From positions 1 to 35,882 of the forward strand of contig CACJUX010000022.1 in the NCBI GenBank assembly GCA_902596655.1: a stretch of 35,882 nt of DNA, given 5' to 3'. Position 1 is the first letter of the stretch. Each line of letters opens with the position of its first letter. The notes under the pieces were generated by a model. The model was not told the DNA's origin. It worked only from the letters and a program-made list of their open reading frames with translations, and searched no databases. This document shows positions 16,983 to 24,765 of the stretch, in pieces. Made by a program: the position numbers and the translations under genes. The stretch comes from an uncultured SAR116 cluster alpha proteobacterium (GTDB lineage Bacteria; Pseudomonadota; Alphaproteobacteria; Puniceispirillales; Puniceispirillaceae).

Positions 16983-18311
16983 CTAGTCAATTTCCCGCAA
17001 CACCTCGCCAAGACAGGCAATCAGGTCATCAATCTGTTCGGTGGAAATGATCAGCGGTGGTGACAGCGCGATAATGTCGCCCGTTGTGCGGATTATATAT
17101 CCCTCTTCAAAAGCCTTAAGAAACGCGCTAAACGCGCGCCGTGTCGGCGCTCCTTCAATGGGTTGCAGCTCGATAGCGCCAATCAGACCTATATTGCGAA
17201 TGTCGATCACATGCGGGTGGTCAGCAAGGCTGTGCAGCTTTTCCTGCCAGTAATCGGCAAGGCTGGAAGCTCGGGTCAGCAGCCCCTCATCAGCATATGT
17301 TTCAAGTGTACCGAGCCCAGCTGCCGCGGCCACCGGATTACCGGAATAGGTATAGCCGTGGAAAAACTCAATCAAATGTTCAGGCCCGTGCATGAAAGCA
17401 TCGTGAATCTCGTCAGAAACAATCACCGCCCCCATGGGGATAACACCGCTGGTCAGGCCCTTTGCCGTCGTCATCATATCAGGCCTGACACCAAAGAAAT
17501 CTGCGGCGAAGGGGCTACCAAGACGGCCAAAACCGGTGATCACCTCGTCAAAAATCAGCAGAAATCCATATTTGTCACAGATTTCGCGAACGCGTTCGAG
17601 ATAGCCCTTTGGCGGAATCAGAACCCCGGTGGACCCGGCAACCGGTTCAATGATCACCGCAGCGATGGTCGAGGGGTCATGCAGCTGGGCAATCCGCTCC
17701 AGATCATCGGCTAGTTCCGCGCCATGTTCAGGCTGCCCTTTGGTGAAAGCGTTGTGTTCAGGCAGATGCGTGTGTGGCAAATGGTCGACTCCCGTCAGCA
17801 GGGTGCCAAACATCTTGCGGTTGGCAACAATGCCACCGACTGAGATGCCACCAAAATTCACCCCGTGGTATCCGCGCTCACGCCCGATCAGGCGGGTGCG
17901 TCCGGCATCGCCGCGTACCTTGTGATAGGCAAGTGCCGTCTTTAGCGCTGTCTCGACCGACTCCGACCCTGAATTGGTGTAGAAAATATGGTTCATGCCA
18001 TCGGGTGCGATGGCGGCAATCCGATTCGCCAGCTCGAACGCTTTCGGATGTCCCATCTGGAAAGCCGGCGCATAGTCAAGCTCGGCCACCTGGTCCTGAA
18101 CCGCCTTGACGATCTTCGGCCTTGCATGCCCGGCATTGACACACCAAAGGCCAGCCGTTCCATCGAGAACCTTATGGCCCTCAATCGTTTGATAATGCAT
18201 GTCCTTGGCACCGACAAGCATGCGTGGATTTTCCTTGAACTGGCGATTTGCCGTGAACGGCATCCAGAAAGAACTGAGATCATTCGGCGCTGGATCATAG
18301 GTATCCGGCAT
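16983..18311 (-). CDS. Class III omega-amino acid aminotransferase (beta-alanine:pyruvate type)
   Basis: PLP-dependent transaminase (442 residues) expected to turn beta-alanine into malonate semialdehyde with pyruvate as acceptor. Class III features: the phosphate-binding TNSGSESVETALK near residue 100, FDEVITGFGRLG with the cofactor Asp, the Schiff-base lysine in TTAKGLTSG, and GYTYSGNPVAAAAG. The opening SSFWMPFTANRQFKENPRM is typical of omega-amino acid:pyruvate enzymes. The ATG at 18311 has AGGAG 7 bases before it; the longer frame from 18356 lacks this. It is the first gene of the - strand catabolic operon and faces rutR across a short promoter region. Taurine or another omega-amine cannot be excluded as substrate. 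Confidence 0.92.
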   Translation of the reverse strand: MPDTYDPAPNDLSSFWMPFTANRQFKENPRMLVGAKDMHYQTIEGHKVLDGTAGLWCVNAGHARPKIVKAVQDQVAELDYAPAFQMGHPKAFELANRIAAIAPDGMNHIFYTNSGSESVETALKTALAYHKVRGDAGRTRLIGRERGYHGVNFGGISVGGIVANRKMFGTLLTGVDHLPHTHLPEHNAFTKGQPEHGAELADDLERIAQLHDPSTIAAVIIEPVAGSTGVLIPPKGYLERVREICDKYGFLLIFDEVITGFGRLGSPFAADFFGVRPDMMTTAKGLTSGVIPMGAVIVSDEIHDAFMHGPEHLIEFFHGYTYSGNPVAAAAGLGTLETYADEGLLTRASSLADYWQEKLHSLADHPHVIDIRNIGLIGAIELQPIEGAPTRRAFSAFLKAFEEGYIIRTTGDIIALSPPLIISTEQIDDLIACLGEVLREID

Positions 18312-18409
18312 GGCGGAACTCCTGTTTCGGATGGCGAACGTGACTGAGGAAACCAACCACGACGCACAACATAGAAATTGCTTTTGACTTAATAAAATGA
18401 AATAACATT

Positions 18410-18425
18410 TTTACCGGCTGGTCAA
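18410..18425. promoter_or_regulatory. Candidate RutR operator between the aminotransferase and rutR
   Basis: TTTACCGGCTGGTCAA matches 12 of the 14 fixed bases of the E. coli RutR consensus TTGACCAnnTGGTCAA. It is centred in the divergent region between the catabolic operon (-) and the rutR-like gene (+), where autoregulation and operon control would be expected. Match seen directly; binding inferred. Confidence 0.6.
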
Positions 18426-18440
18426 ATATTCAAACGCTTA

Positions 18441-18459
18441 ACGGTGAAAAATTTTCCGT
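18441..18459. promoter_or_regulatory. Second palindrome in the rutR divergent promoter region
   Basis: ACGGTGAAAAATTTTCCGT is a near-perfect inverted repeat (GAAAA/TTTTC core, outer ACGG/CCGT with one extra base). It lies between the RutR-like site and the rutR start. It does not resemble the RutR consensus and may bind another regulator or be part of the rutR promoter. Confidence 0.3.
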
Positions 18460-18492
18460 TTTCATGTCGACTCACCCGGTAACACCCAAAAG

Positions 18493-19212
18493 ATGAGACG
18501 CAACAGACCCAAAGCCATGTCCGATAAAATTAACGACCTGATGCCAACCGCCGCCCATACCGCCGTTAGCGGGGATGGGATGCCCCCAAAGCAGAAAACA
18601 CGAATCCAGATTACCAATGAAGCTAAAATCCTGGAGGCGGCTTTGGACGTTTTTTCTCAGGACGGTTTTCGCGGCGCCACGCTGGACCGAATTGCTAGCG
18701 CTGCGGATATGTCAAAACCCAACCTACTTTATTATTTTAAAAACAAAGAAATGATCCACATCGCCTTGCTTGCCGGCCTTCTTGACATCTGGCTGACGCC
18801 CTTGAGCGAAATCAGCGCAACGGGAGATCCAACGCTGGAAATTGGCGGTTACATTAAACGTAAATTAGAAATTTCACGGGAGTATCCGCGAGAGTCTCGA
18901 CTATTTGCCAATGAAATTCTGGCTGGGGCTCCACATATAGGTGATTTTTTGCGGACTAAATTAAAAAAACTTGTTGATGAAAAAGCCGAAATTTTGCAAC
19001 GCTGGGTTGATAACGGCCGGTTGGCACCCTGCGATCCAAGGCACCTGCTTTTTGCCATCTGGTCGACGACTCAGCATTACGCTGATTTCAGTGTTCAGGT
19101 AAGACTTGTCCTTGGACTAGAAGCCGAGGATAACAGCTATTACGAAGAAGCTTCACAAATGCTTGAAACGCTTTTTTTAAGTCAATTAATAAAGACGCAT
19201 GACTGCGACTAA
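18493..19212 (+). CDS. rutR: TetR-family regulator, RutR-like
   Basis: Transcription factor of 239 residues, transcribed away from the pyrimidine catabolic operon. The N-terminal helix-turn-helix reads ILEAALDVFSQDGFRGATLDRIASAADMSKPNLLYYFKNKEM (given in parts: start ILEAALDVFSQDGF, recognition helix end SKPNLLYYF). The ligand domain closely tracks E. coli RutR from LLDIWLTPL through EYPRESRLFANEILAGAP to IWSTTQHYADF. E. coli RutR senses uracil and thymine; the same is likely here because it sits beside dihydropyrimidinase. The first ATG gives an N-terminus about 30 residues longer than usual; ATGs at 18517 and 18580 are alternatives and none has a strong Shine-Dalgarno. Probably a repressor relieved by pyrimidines (inference). 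Confidence 0.88.
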   Translation: MRRNRPKAMSDKINDLMPTAAHTAVSGDGMPPKQKTRIQITNEAKILEAALDVFSQDGFRGATLDRIASAADMSKPNLLYYFKNKEMIHIALLAGLLDIWLTPLSEISATGDPTLEIGGYIKRKLEISREYPRESRLFANEILAGAPHIGDFLRTKLKKLVDEKAEILQRWVDNGRLAPCDPRHLLFAIWSTTQHYADFSVQVRLVLGLEAEDNSYYEEASQMLETLFLSQLIKTHDCD

Positions 19213-20202
19213 TTCAAGAATAGTGCAAATATCTTTCCTAGAAATCCTACCAATAACGCTTTACAAAACAGTAGTCGAATAATAACCACCACGGACGGCG
19301 TAATGATATGTTCCCGTGTGTTAATATTAACAAACGATTTTTCTTAAACAAAGTCACCATGAACACTGTTAGAGCACATTGCAAAACCGAAATTTCTGGC
19401 AAAGAACTTTTTTAATTGAAATTCATTAGTATAGATCCACAGATCATTACACTATTTTTTCTTTATCAGATAATGGGACTACAGTTTTTTTATGATTGGC
19501 TCCATCACAAATCGCGTCGGTCACTCGTGCCTCATTCATATCAATTTATTGTCAACAATGGATAAAATACAAATTTACCCTGCTTTATATCGCCCCATGT
19601 ACCGTGTTCATTGGAGTTTTCCAAAAAGATCCATTGAAACAAATTAATTAGCACACCTAATGACCCAAATAAGGACCACCTTATAACAAAGCTCGTAAAT
19701 TTATAAACCCCTCGCTAAAATCATAAAGGGTTCCACACCCGTTCCAGTTGTTACGTGTAAAGATTTTTCGTTGACATCAGATTGTCCAACGCAAAACTGC
19801 CCACTGCCCTTTTATTCCTAATTATTTTATCACCAATTTTGATAAGCTAAATCCTGCTTGTTTTTGGGCCGTTTGGAACCTTGATTGCAAACCATGCTAA
19901 ATGCTCCTCATAATGTAGCGAAGCGATTGAATAGGCTCTAAGTAAGTTCTTGTGATCATGTCGAATTTGTACGCTGTTGTTTTATAGAAATTTTCCCACC
20001 GAAGTTAAACTCCAGCACACACCAACAGATTTTTAAAATCTATTTATAATGGACAAAAAGACATTGTTCCACAGGGCTACCATCCCGTCCCTTTTCCACT
20101 TGACGCGCTGGTTGGCAAGACCTCAGACGAGATTTTCAGGAGTGAAACTCGTTTGACACAATACTTTTTCAAATTCTGAGCTATTCACCACATAGGAATA
20201 AC
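19213..20202. other. AT-rich gene-poor stretch between rutR and the PreA-like gene
   Basis: About 990 bases between convergent genes, visibly AT-rich, with many stops in all frames. No intact gene, RNA gene or insertion sequence was recognised. A perfect 12-base palindrome GTTAATATTAAC lies at 19320-19331. A protein-like fragment at its right end is listed separately. It may be a graveyard of lost genes or the scar of a past insertion. Confidence 0.5.
20009..20179 (+). pseudogene. Protein-like relic, family unknown
   Basis: An open frame without a convincing start encodes a strongly protein-like stretch, including GYHPVPFPLDALVGKTSDEI and ending QYFFKF at a TGA (20177-20179). It follows an in-frame TAA and has no Shine-Dalgarno, so it reads like the surviving C-terminal end of a lost gene. 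I do not recognise the family. Chance cannot be excluded. Confidence 0.25.
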
Positions 20203-21297
20203 TTATGAGGCTAGCGAGTACCCGCCATTATAATTACCGCTCTTTCTCCGAACTTTTGAATGCTCCACGATACGTTCTCGAGCTAAACCACGGATTTCTT
20301 CAATCGACGAATACTCTTTACGCTCCAGATAGTCATTGAGATCGTGTTTTAATTCTTGGATCAAGTCAACTCCAACACCACCACTGCCTTTCTCCTCCAT
20401 AGCAGCTGTACATACCTGAAGATTTCCTGCGCCGTGCACAATGAAATTAAATGCCTCACGAAAGCCCCTTATGCCACCGATTCCTGAAATAGCTTTGTCT
20501 GGAAACGCTTTGGAAATATCTGATACGCGCTGCAAGGCTTGGTGAAGGATCGCTAAACCACCTAACCCTCCAGACGTGACCAGACCGTCCACCTCCACCT
20601 CAAATTTCATCGTTTCTGGATCCATCAAAGGCAGAGACGGAAAAGTATTGCAGAGGGATATTGATGACGCGCCAGCTTCATAAGCCGCGCCAGCCGCATC
20701 TACGAGTTTAGCGGTGGAGGGCGTCAGCTTTACCCATATCGGCACATTAACTGCACTAGTCACGGCCTTAAGAATGGATCTAATAATTTCCTCGTCGTTT
20801 GCGATATTAGCGCCCATATCTTTTCGGTCCATATGGGGACATGACATATTCAACTCAATTGCATCGCAGCCCACATCGATACAAGCCGATGCGAGTTTAC
20901 GCCAATTCTCCATCTCTTCATCATTCCCTGCACCAGCCATAATCGAGGCAATAACCATACGATCAGGATAGGTTGTTTTTATTTCCTCTAAATCAGGCAG
21001 CCAAATATCGAGCGGTTGGTCAGAAATCAGCTCCCAATTCCATGATGAATGGGAAACAGTATCTTCGCGCTTCATCCGCGACACGTAGGGTTTGATGTCA
21101 CTCGCGCGCTGATATATCGTTTTTGGGCCGGCAACGTTTTCTACCGGGTGCAAACCAATAGTCTTAGTAACCACCCCACCCCACCCGGCTTCAAAAGCTC
21201 TCAAAATTTTACGTTTGCTTTCCGTTGGTGGAGCGGAAGCCAAAATAAAAGGATTGACGAAATTCAACCCTGTAAACGTTGTTGCAAGTCTGTCCAT
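20203..21297 (-). CDS. preA: Dihydropyrimidine dehydrogenase (PreA/DPD-like) FMN domain protein without Fe-S domain
   Basis: Expected to reduce uracil or thymine to the 5,6-dihydro form, the first step of the reductive pathway whose later enzymes are encoded at 14165-18311. The 364 residues are an FMN-binding TIM barrel like the dihydroorotate-dehydrogenase-like part of DPD/PreA. The catalytic Cys153 and base-binding Asn150 are in ELNMSCPHM, with Asn217-Thr218 in SLCNTFPS and a phosphate-binding SGIGGIRG. E. coli PreA carries a C-terminal ferredoxin domain with two 4Fe-4S clusters; here the protein ends after RGLARERIVEHSKVRRKSGN with no cysteine motif, and no PreT-like partner is nearby. So the electron donor is unknown, and a related reaction is possible. 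A RutR-like site lies about 75 bases upstream. Confidence 0.8.
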   Translation of the reverse strand: MDRLATTFTGLNFVNPFILASAPPTESKRKILRAFEAGWGGVVTKTIGLHPVENVAGPKTIYQRASDIKPYVSRMKREDTVSHSSWNWELISDQPLDIWLPDLEEIKTTYPDRMVIASIMAGAGNDEEMENWRKLASACIDVGCDAIELNMSCPHMDRKDMGANIANDEEIIRSILKAVTSAVNVPIWVKLTPSTAKLVDAAGAAYEAGASSISLCNTFPSLPLMDPETMKFEVEVDGLVTSGGLGGLAILHQALQRVSDISKAFPDKAISGIGGIRGFREAFNFIVHGAGNLQVCTAAMEEKGSGGVGVDLIQELKHDLNDYLERKEYSSIEEIRGLARERIVEHSKVRRKSGNYNGGYSLAS

Positions 21298-21371
21298 AAC
21301 CCATGTCCACTTCGCCTATTGAACTCTACAAATCACAATAATGCTCAGAAACGAATATTTGTCCAATAATT

Positions 21372-21387
21372 TTTACCAAATGATAAA
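21372..21387. promoter_or_regulatory. Candidate RutR operator upstream of the PreA-like gene
   Basis: TTTACCAAATGATAAA is a near-perfect inverted repeat matching 11 of the 14 fixed bases of TTGACCAnnTGGTCAA. It has the same TTTACC left arm as the site at 18410 and sits about 75 bases before the PreA-like start codon. Binding is inferred. Confidence 0.45.
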
Positions 21388-21488
21388 ATTTTTCAATAAA
21401 TTCAGCAATATTTTTAAGACACACGCGCACAACTTCTTTGGGACATATATTTTTAAAACCGCGCAACCAATGTAAAGATCGAAGCATT

Positions 21489-21776
21489 ATGAAAGCTCTG
21501 GCTTGCAGGCTTCGCATTCGGCACGACTCGTTGGGTTGGAGTTTTCTGTTTTTCGGGAGTTACTGGCGGAGCATACGAGACGCGGTAATCCATAGTCATC
21601 TGATAGATCCTAGAGTTGCAGGAGTAATCCTAAGCCGCCATTTTTTTGTTATTTTTGGCGGCAACTCTCCTTACCAAGGCGTGACGCTTTTAGCGCTTAT
21701 AACTTGCTCTCTACGCTCTTTCGCAGGATTAGTCGCATGGCTGTTAGCCTTTAATTTTCTGATGATCTTTGGTTAA
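21489..21776 (+). CDS. Hypothetical membrane fragment
   Basis: A frame of about 95 residues beginning MKALACRLRIRHDSLGWSFL. It has a basic N-terminal part and one or two hydrophobic segments, VTLLALITC and FAGLVAWLLAFNFLMIFG. There is no good Shine-Dalgarno and the family is not recognised. A further hydrophobic stretch (LWLIANLITFAFISFYSG) continues in another frame right after its stop, so it may be the first piece of the decayed membrane-protein locus that follows. Confidence 0.25.
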   Translation: MKALACRLRIRHDSLGWSFLFFGSYWRSIRDAVIHSHLIDPRVAGVILSRHFFVIFGGNSPYQGVTLLALITCSLRSFAGLVAWLLAFNFLMIFG

Positions 21777-21799
21777 TTGCTAATTTAATTACATTCGCA

Positions 21800-22351
21800 T
21801 TTATATCGTTTTATTCAGGCGCATTGTTGTCGGTGGATTTTTGTTTTCAAAGCAGAATGCGTGGAGACGGGCTGCCAAAAATCTTGTTAGTGCATACATA
21901 CCCTCTGATGTGATCTATACTTTTGCAACACGGCTGATCGCGATGCTAATTGGAGGTTTCATTTTGACATTAGAAAGTAACGATAGCTGGTATGCACTTC
22001 TTAGCATCACGCACGCAATTGCCGGCGTTGTCCTTCGCCTGCCGCCTATTTTTCACATTTTTGTTCTTGCAATACTTGGCTTTAATTGCCCTATTCTTGC
22101 TAACGTGGGTTTCTACGGGAAAATTGCTTTCAAGCTTATTCAGTGCGCTTAGGGCTTTGGCGCACTGGCATGAGGTTTTGCACTATCATCGATTTATCCA
22201 TTATAAAATTCCGGTATTCGTATCCACCCTTTTAGCATTGTCATTGCTACTTTTGCCTTTGGCCAAGGTGGGCGATTTGTTTTTGGTGACCGGTTTATTA
22301 TTTTTACTGACATCCGAGATCCGACTTATTCGGCAATGTAAAGCTCAATAA
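21800..22351 (+). pseudogene. Frameshifted membrane-protein locus, family unknown
   Basis: Two overlapping + frames each look like part of one membrane protein. The first contains AKNLVSAYIPSDVIYTFATR followed by the helix LIAMLIGGFILTL and stops at 22152. The second, +1 relative to it, contains the helices FLQYLALIALFLLTWV, IPVFVSTLLALSLLLLPLA and DLFLVTGLLFLLTSEI and stops at 22351. A single one-base change between about 22020 and 22090 would join them into a polytopic protein of roughly 170 residues. The family is not recognised. Decay fits the gene-poor surroundings; two small overlapping genes would be the alternative. Confidence 0.4.
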
Positions 22352-22672
22352 TTTTTTAAATTCTGCTTCTTCACTCAGATCCCTAACATTAACCCTCCTG
22401 ACTTCTGGTGTTGGCATCAGACTAGTTTTTATTCTCAAAGTAAATTGGCTCGCTTAGAGCAACAATCTTAACGATGCCATCTATTTGATGGCACCTAAGG
22501 GTTTAAGTCTACCAGCCTTTATAATTTCAAGTTTTGGTTTGGAGCATTGGGCAAATAGCTGGACCAGCTGAGGGAGGCTTTCGGTCAAAACAATGATTTC
22601 AGTAAAAATACACCTATCCCATGTCGGAGTATCAAGTGCTTTCCCAAGATAAAATGTTGAACCACTCGCCCC
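22352..22672. other. Gene-free stretch before tRNA-Gly
   Basis: No gene is supported here. A perfect 7-bp hairpin, TGCCATC (22475-22481) with GATGGCA (22487-22493) around TATTT, has no T run on either side, so it is not a clear terminator. Confidence 0.4.
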
Positions 22673-22701
22673 TTTAACTTTCAGGTTTAAGGTGCTATAT
22701 C
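22673..22701 (+). promoter_or_regulatory. Candidate promoter of tRNA-Gly
   Basis: TTTAAC (22673-22678) and TATATC (22696-22701) are spaced 17 bases apart and lie so that transcription would begin about 5 bases before the mature tRNA 5' end. Sigma-70-like by pattern only. Confidence 0.45.
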
Positions 22702-22712
22702 AACCGATATCG

Positions 22713-22786
22713 GCGGCGTTTGTGTAGTGGTAAGACCTTAGCCTTCCAAGCTAAAGACGCGGGTTCGATTCCCGCACGCCGCTCCA
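22713..22786 (+). tRNA. tRNA-Gly(TCC)
   Basis: A complete 74-base cloverleaf. The acceptor arms GCGGCGT and ACGCCGC pair over 7 bp, the discriminator is T, and the 3' CCA is encoded (22784-22786). The anticodon stem TTAGC/GCTAA encloses loop CTTCCAA with anticodon TCC, and the T arm reads GCGGG-TTCGATT-CCCGC. It reads GGA and, by wobble, other Gly codons. A decayed integrase gene begins about 90 bases after its 3' end, so this tRNA is a probable former integration site. Confidence 0.97.
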
Positions 22787-22870
22787 GAACTCCTCTGGGA
22801 AAAATCAAAACAGCTCTCTTAGTCAGATAATTACAAGCATTCGGCATAGATTGAAGCTTGAGAAGCAGTA

Positions 22871-23372
22871 CAATTAGTAGGTCAAACTCCCCCATATACG
22901 TATTGTAAAAATGGCGTCTTTTACTTCGCAAGGCGTATTCCAAAGGACATGCTATACCTGTATGACGAGACGAAAATCGTCATTTCACTTTGCACAAAAA
23001 ATAGGAAGCTTGCTGAGAGGTCCTCTGCATTAACTCATCACGCCTAGATGAGCATTGGATTTCTTTGCGCATTGCAAAATTGAACATCCCTTCGCACCGA
23101 CAAGAGCAAGCCGCCTCCCCCCGCCACATCCAACTCCCCAAAGATTTAGAAAATCACCATGCCTTAAAAAGTTTTTGTAATGATGAATTGTTTTTCAAGT
23201 CAAGATCACGTTTTGTTGATTATGCCCTCAAAGCATTTGGAGATAGGTGCCTTACTGCATACTCCTCGATGGATAGCGCAGGGTTGCGTGATGATCTGTT
23301 TGAACAAGTTTTGTCTTCAAGCAGTGTTATAAGCTTCTTCCATGCCCTCAGGGCATATCAGTTTTGCCCAAA
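22871..23372 (+). pseudogene. Tyrosine recombinase (phage/island integrase) pseudogene
   Basis: Remnant of a site-specific integrase next to tRNA-Gly. The first part reads YTYCKNGVFYFARRIPKDM and then TKIVISLCTKNRKLAERSSA, the N-terminal arm domain typical of alphaproteobacterial integrases (DUF6538 style). It hits a TAG at 23045, and the protein resumes +1 as RLDEHWISLRIAKLNIPSHR. The core-binding (SAM-like) domain follows, recognisable from FVDYALKAFGDRCLTAYSSM, then DSAGLRDDLFEQVLSSSSV and HALRAY. The catalytic domain with the R-H-R-Y residues is gone: the sequence runs into the 3' end of the convergent aldehyde dehydrogenase gene. A start codon is not evident. The frameshift, truncation and tRNA position together mark an old, inactive integration. 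Family placement is by eye. Confidence 0.8.
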
Positions 23373-23374
23373 AT

Positions 23375-24754
23375 TCACGAAAAGACTACCATCTTTGATT
23401 GAGACATTTCTTCAAGAGTATAAGAAATTCCACCAACGCCAAGACCGGATCTTTTTCTACCGGCAAACGGCATCCAATCGACCCGGAACGCCGAATGGTC
23501 ATTGACCATTATAGCTGACCCATCAAGACTGTTTACCGCTTCCATTATCTCAGTGTAATCATTTGAAAACACCGATGCCTGAAACGCGAAAGGTAGGCTA
23601 TTTGCCTGCGCAATCGTATCATCGAGGTTTTTTTTGTCATAAAGGGAAATCACGGGTCCAAAAATCTCCTGACTTGAAACCCGACAGGTTTCTGGCGGGT
23701 TCAGCAGAAGGGTGGGAGCGTAACACGAAGCAGACAGTCTCTTGCCGCCGCAGACAACCTCAGCGCCCGAATCAACAGCCTCCTTAACCCATTGCTCGAC
23801 CCTGTCGACTTCCCTGTTTCTAATTAATGGCCCACACTGCGTTTCAGCATCAATGGCGTTGCCAACAATCAATCCTGCCGCATTATCAGCGATTTTCTCG
23901 GCAAGCTCCCGTGCCGAAGCGCCAAAGGAAAATACACGTTGAACAGATACACAGACCTGGCCTGAGTGATAAAAGCCTCCCTTTAGCAAGCTCGGAATGA
24001 GTTGTTCCTTATCGGCGGACGGACAAACAATGACCGGAGCGACACCACCATGCTCCAGTGCAACCCTTGTTCCGGGTGCCAATAACGAACGCAGCTTCCA
24101 GCCAACAGCTGCCGAACCAATAAAGCTCAAAAACGCAACCCTTTCATCAGTAACTAGCTTTTGCGCCGCACTCACGTCGCAGCAGATAAATTGCGCCCAC
24201 TCGGGTGCAAGCCCTGCTTGATGAAGGATCTCAACAAACGTTTTGCAGCTGAGAGGGGTGTCATCAGCTGGCTTGACTATGACTGGATTTCCGGCAGCAA
24301 CAGCTGGCGCAACCTGATGAACAATCAAATTTAACGGATGATTAAAGGCCGAAATGGCGACCACAGGACCAATCGGTTCCTTGATGGTAAAGGCCATTTT
24401 GCCGTTTCCGGCTGGCGTCAGATCCATTGGAACCTCATAGCCAGCATTGTTTGCAATATCGGCGGCACAAGTTTCGACGCCGTCAATAGCCCGTTCCACC
24501 TCAACTTTTGCGTCAATGAGTGGTTTTCCTCCTTCCGATGCGATGAGCAGGGCAAGTTCGTCTGCCCTACCTTTCATAAGCTCGGCGGCTCTTTTCAAAA
24601 TGGCAGCTCTTTCGTGTCTCGGAAGCCCCTTTCTATTGGTTTTGTGCGTCTTTTCTGCAATGCTTAACGCATGATCAACGTCGCTCTCGGGGGAGAGTTT
24701 TACCTCGCCCACTGGTGAACCGTCAAAAGGATTGGATACGTTCAATTGGCCCAT
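23375..24754 (-). CDS. NAD(P)-dependent aldehyde dehydrogenase
   Basis: Oxidises an aldehyde to the acid; soluble, 459 residues, slightly shorter than the usual 480-500. The catalytic Cys268 is in SGQVCVSVQRV, the general-base Glu234 in ALEHGGVAPVIV (the common ELGG is EHGG here), Asn139 in SAFNHPLN and the cofactor lysine in VIVKPADDTP. The style resembles lactaldehyde, phosphonoacetaldehyde or sulfoacetaldehyde dehydrogenases, but the substrate cannot be fixed. I use the ATG at 24754, 9 bases after TGAGG, which leaves 11 bases after the stop of the ThDP-enzyme gene; a GTG at 24769 is the alternative. Co-transcription with that enzyme suggests it may act on an aldehyde formed or consumed by it (inference). 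Confidence 0.92.
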   Translation of the reverse strand: MGQLNVSNPFDGSPVGEVKLSPESDVDHALSIAEKTHKTNRKGLPRHERAAILKRAAELMKGRADELALLIASEGGKPLIDAKVEVERAIDGVETCAADIANNAGYEVPMDLTPAGNGKMAFTIKEPIGPVVAISAFNHPLNLIVHQVAPAVAAGNPVIVKPADDTPLSCKTFVEILHQAGLAPEWAQFICCDVSAAQKLVTDERVAFLSFIGSAAVGWKLRSLLAPGTRVALEHGGVAPVIVCPSADKEQLIPSLLKGGFYHSGQVCVSVQRVFSFGASARELAEKIADNAAGLIVGNAIDAETQCGPLIRNREVDRVEQWVKEAVDSGAEVVCGGKRLSASCYAPTLLLNPPETCRVSSQEIFGPVISLYDKKNLDDTIAQANSLPFAFQASVFSNDYTEIMEAVNSLDGSAIMVNDHSAFRVDWMPFAGRKRSGLGVGGISYTLEEMSQSKMVVFS

Positions 24755-24765
24755 AGTGCGAAACC

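Noticed and set aside
22475-22493. Hairpin TGCCATC/GATGGCA as a terminator
   Set aside because: No T run on either strand and no gene end nearby that would need it.
22695-22943. An 82-codon - strand frame across tRNA-Gly with an RRAGIEPASLAWKAKVLPLH segment
   Set aside because: It is the antisense translation of the tRNA, a well-known false protein, and has no Shine-Dalgarno.
23065-23505. A 146-codon + strand frame taken as a complete small gene
   Set aside because: Its first part is the second half of a frameshifted integrase remnant that begins near 22871; its last part is antisense to the 3' end of the aldehyde dehydrogenase gene.
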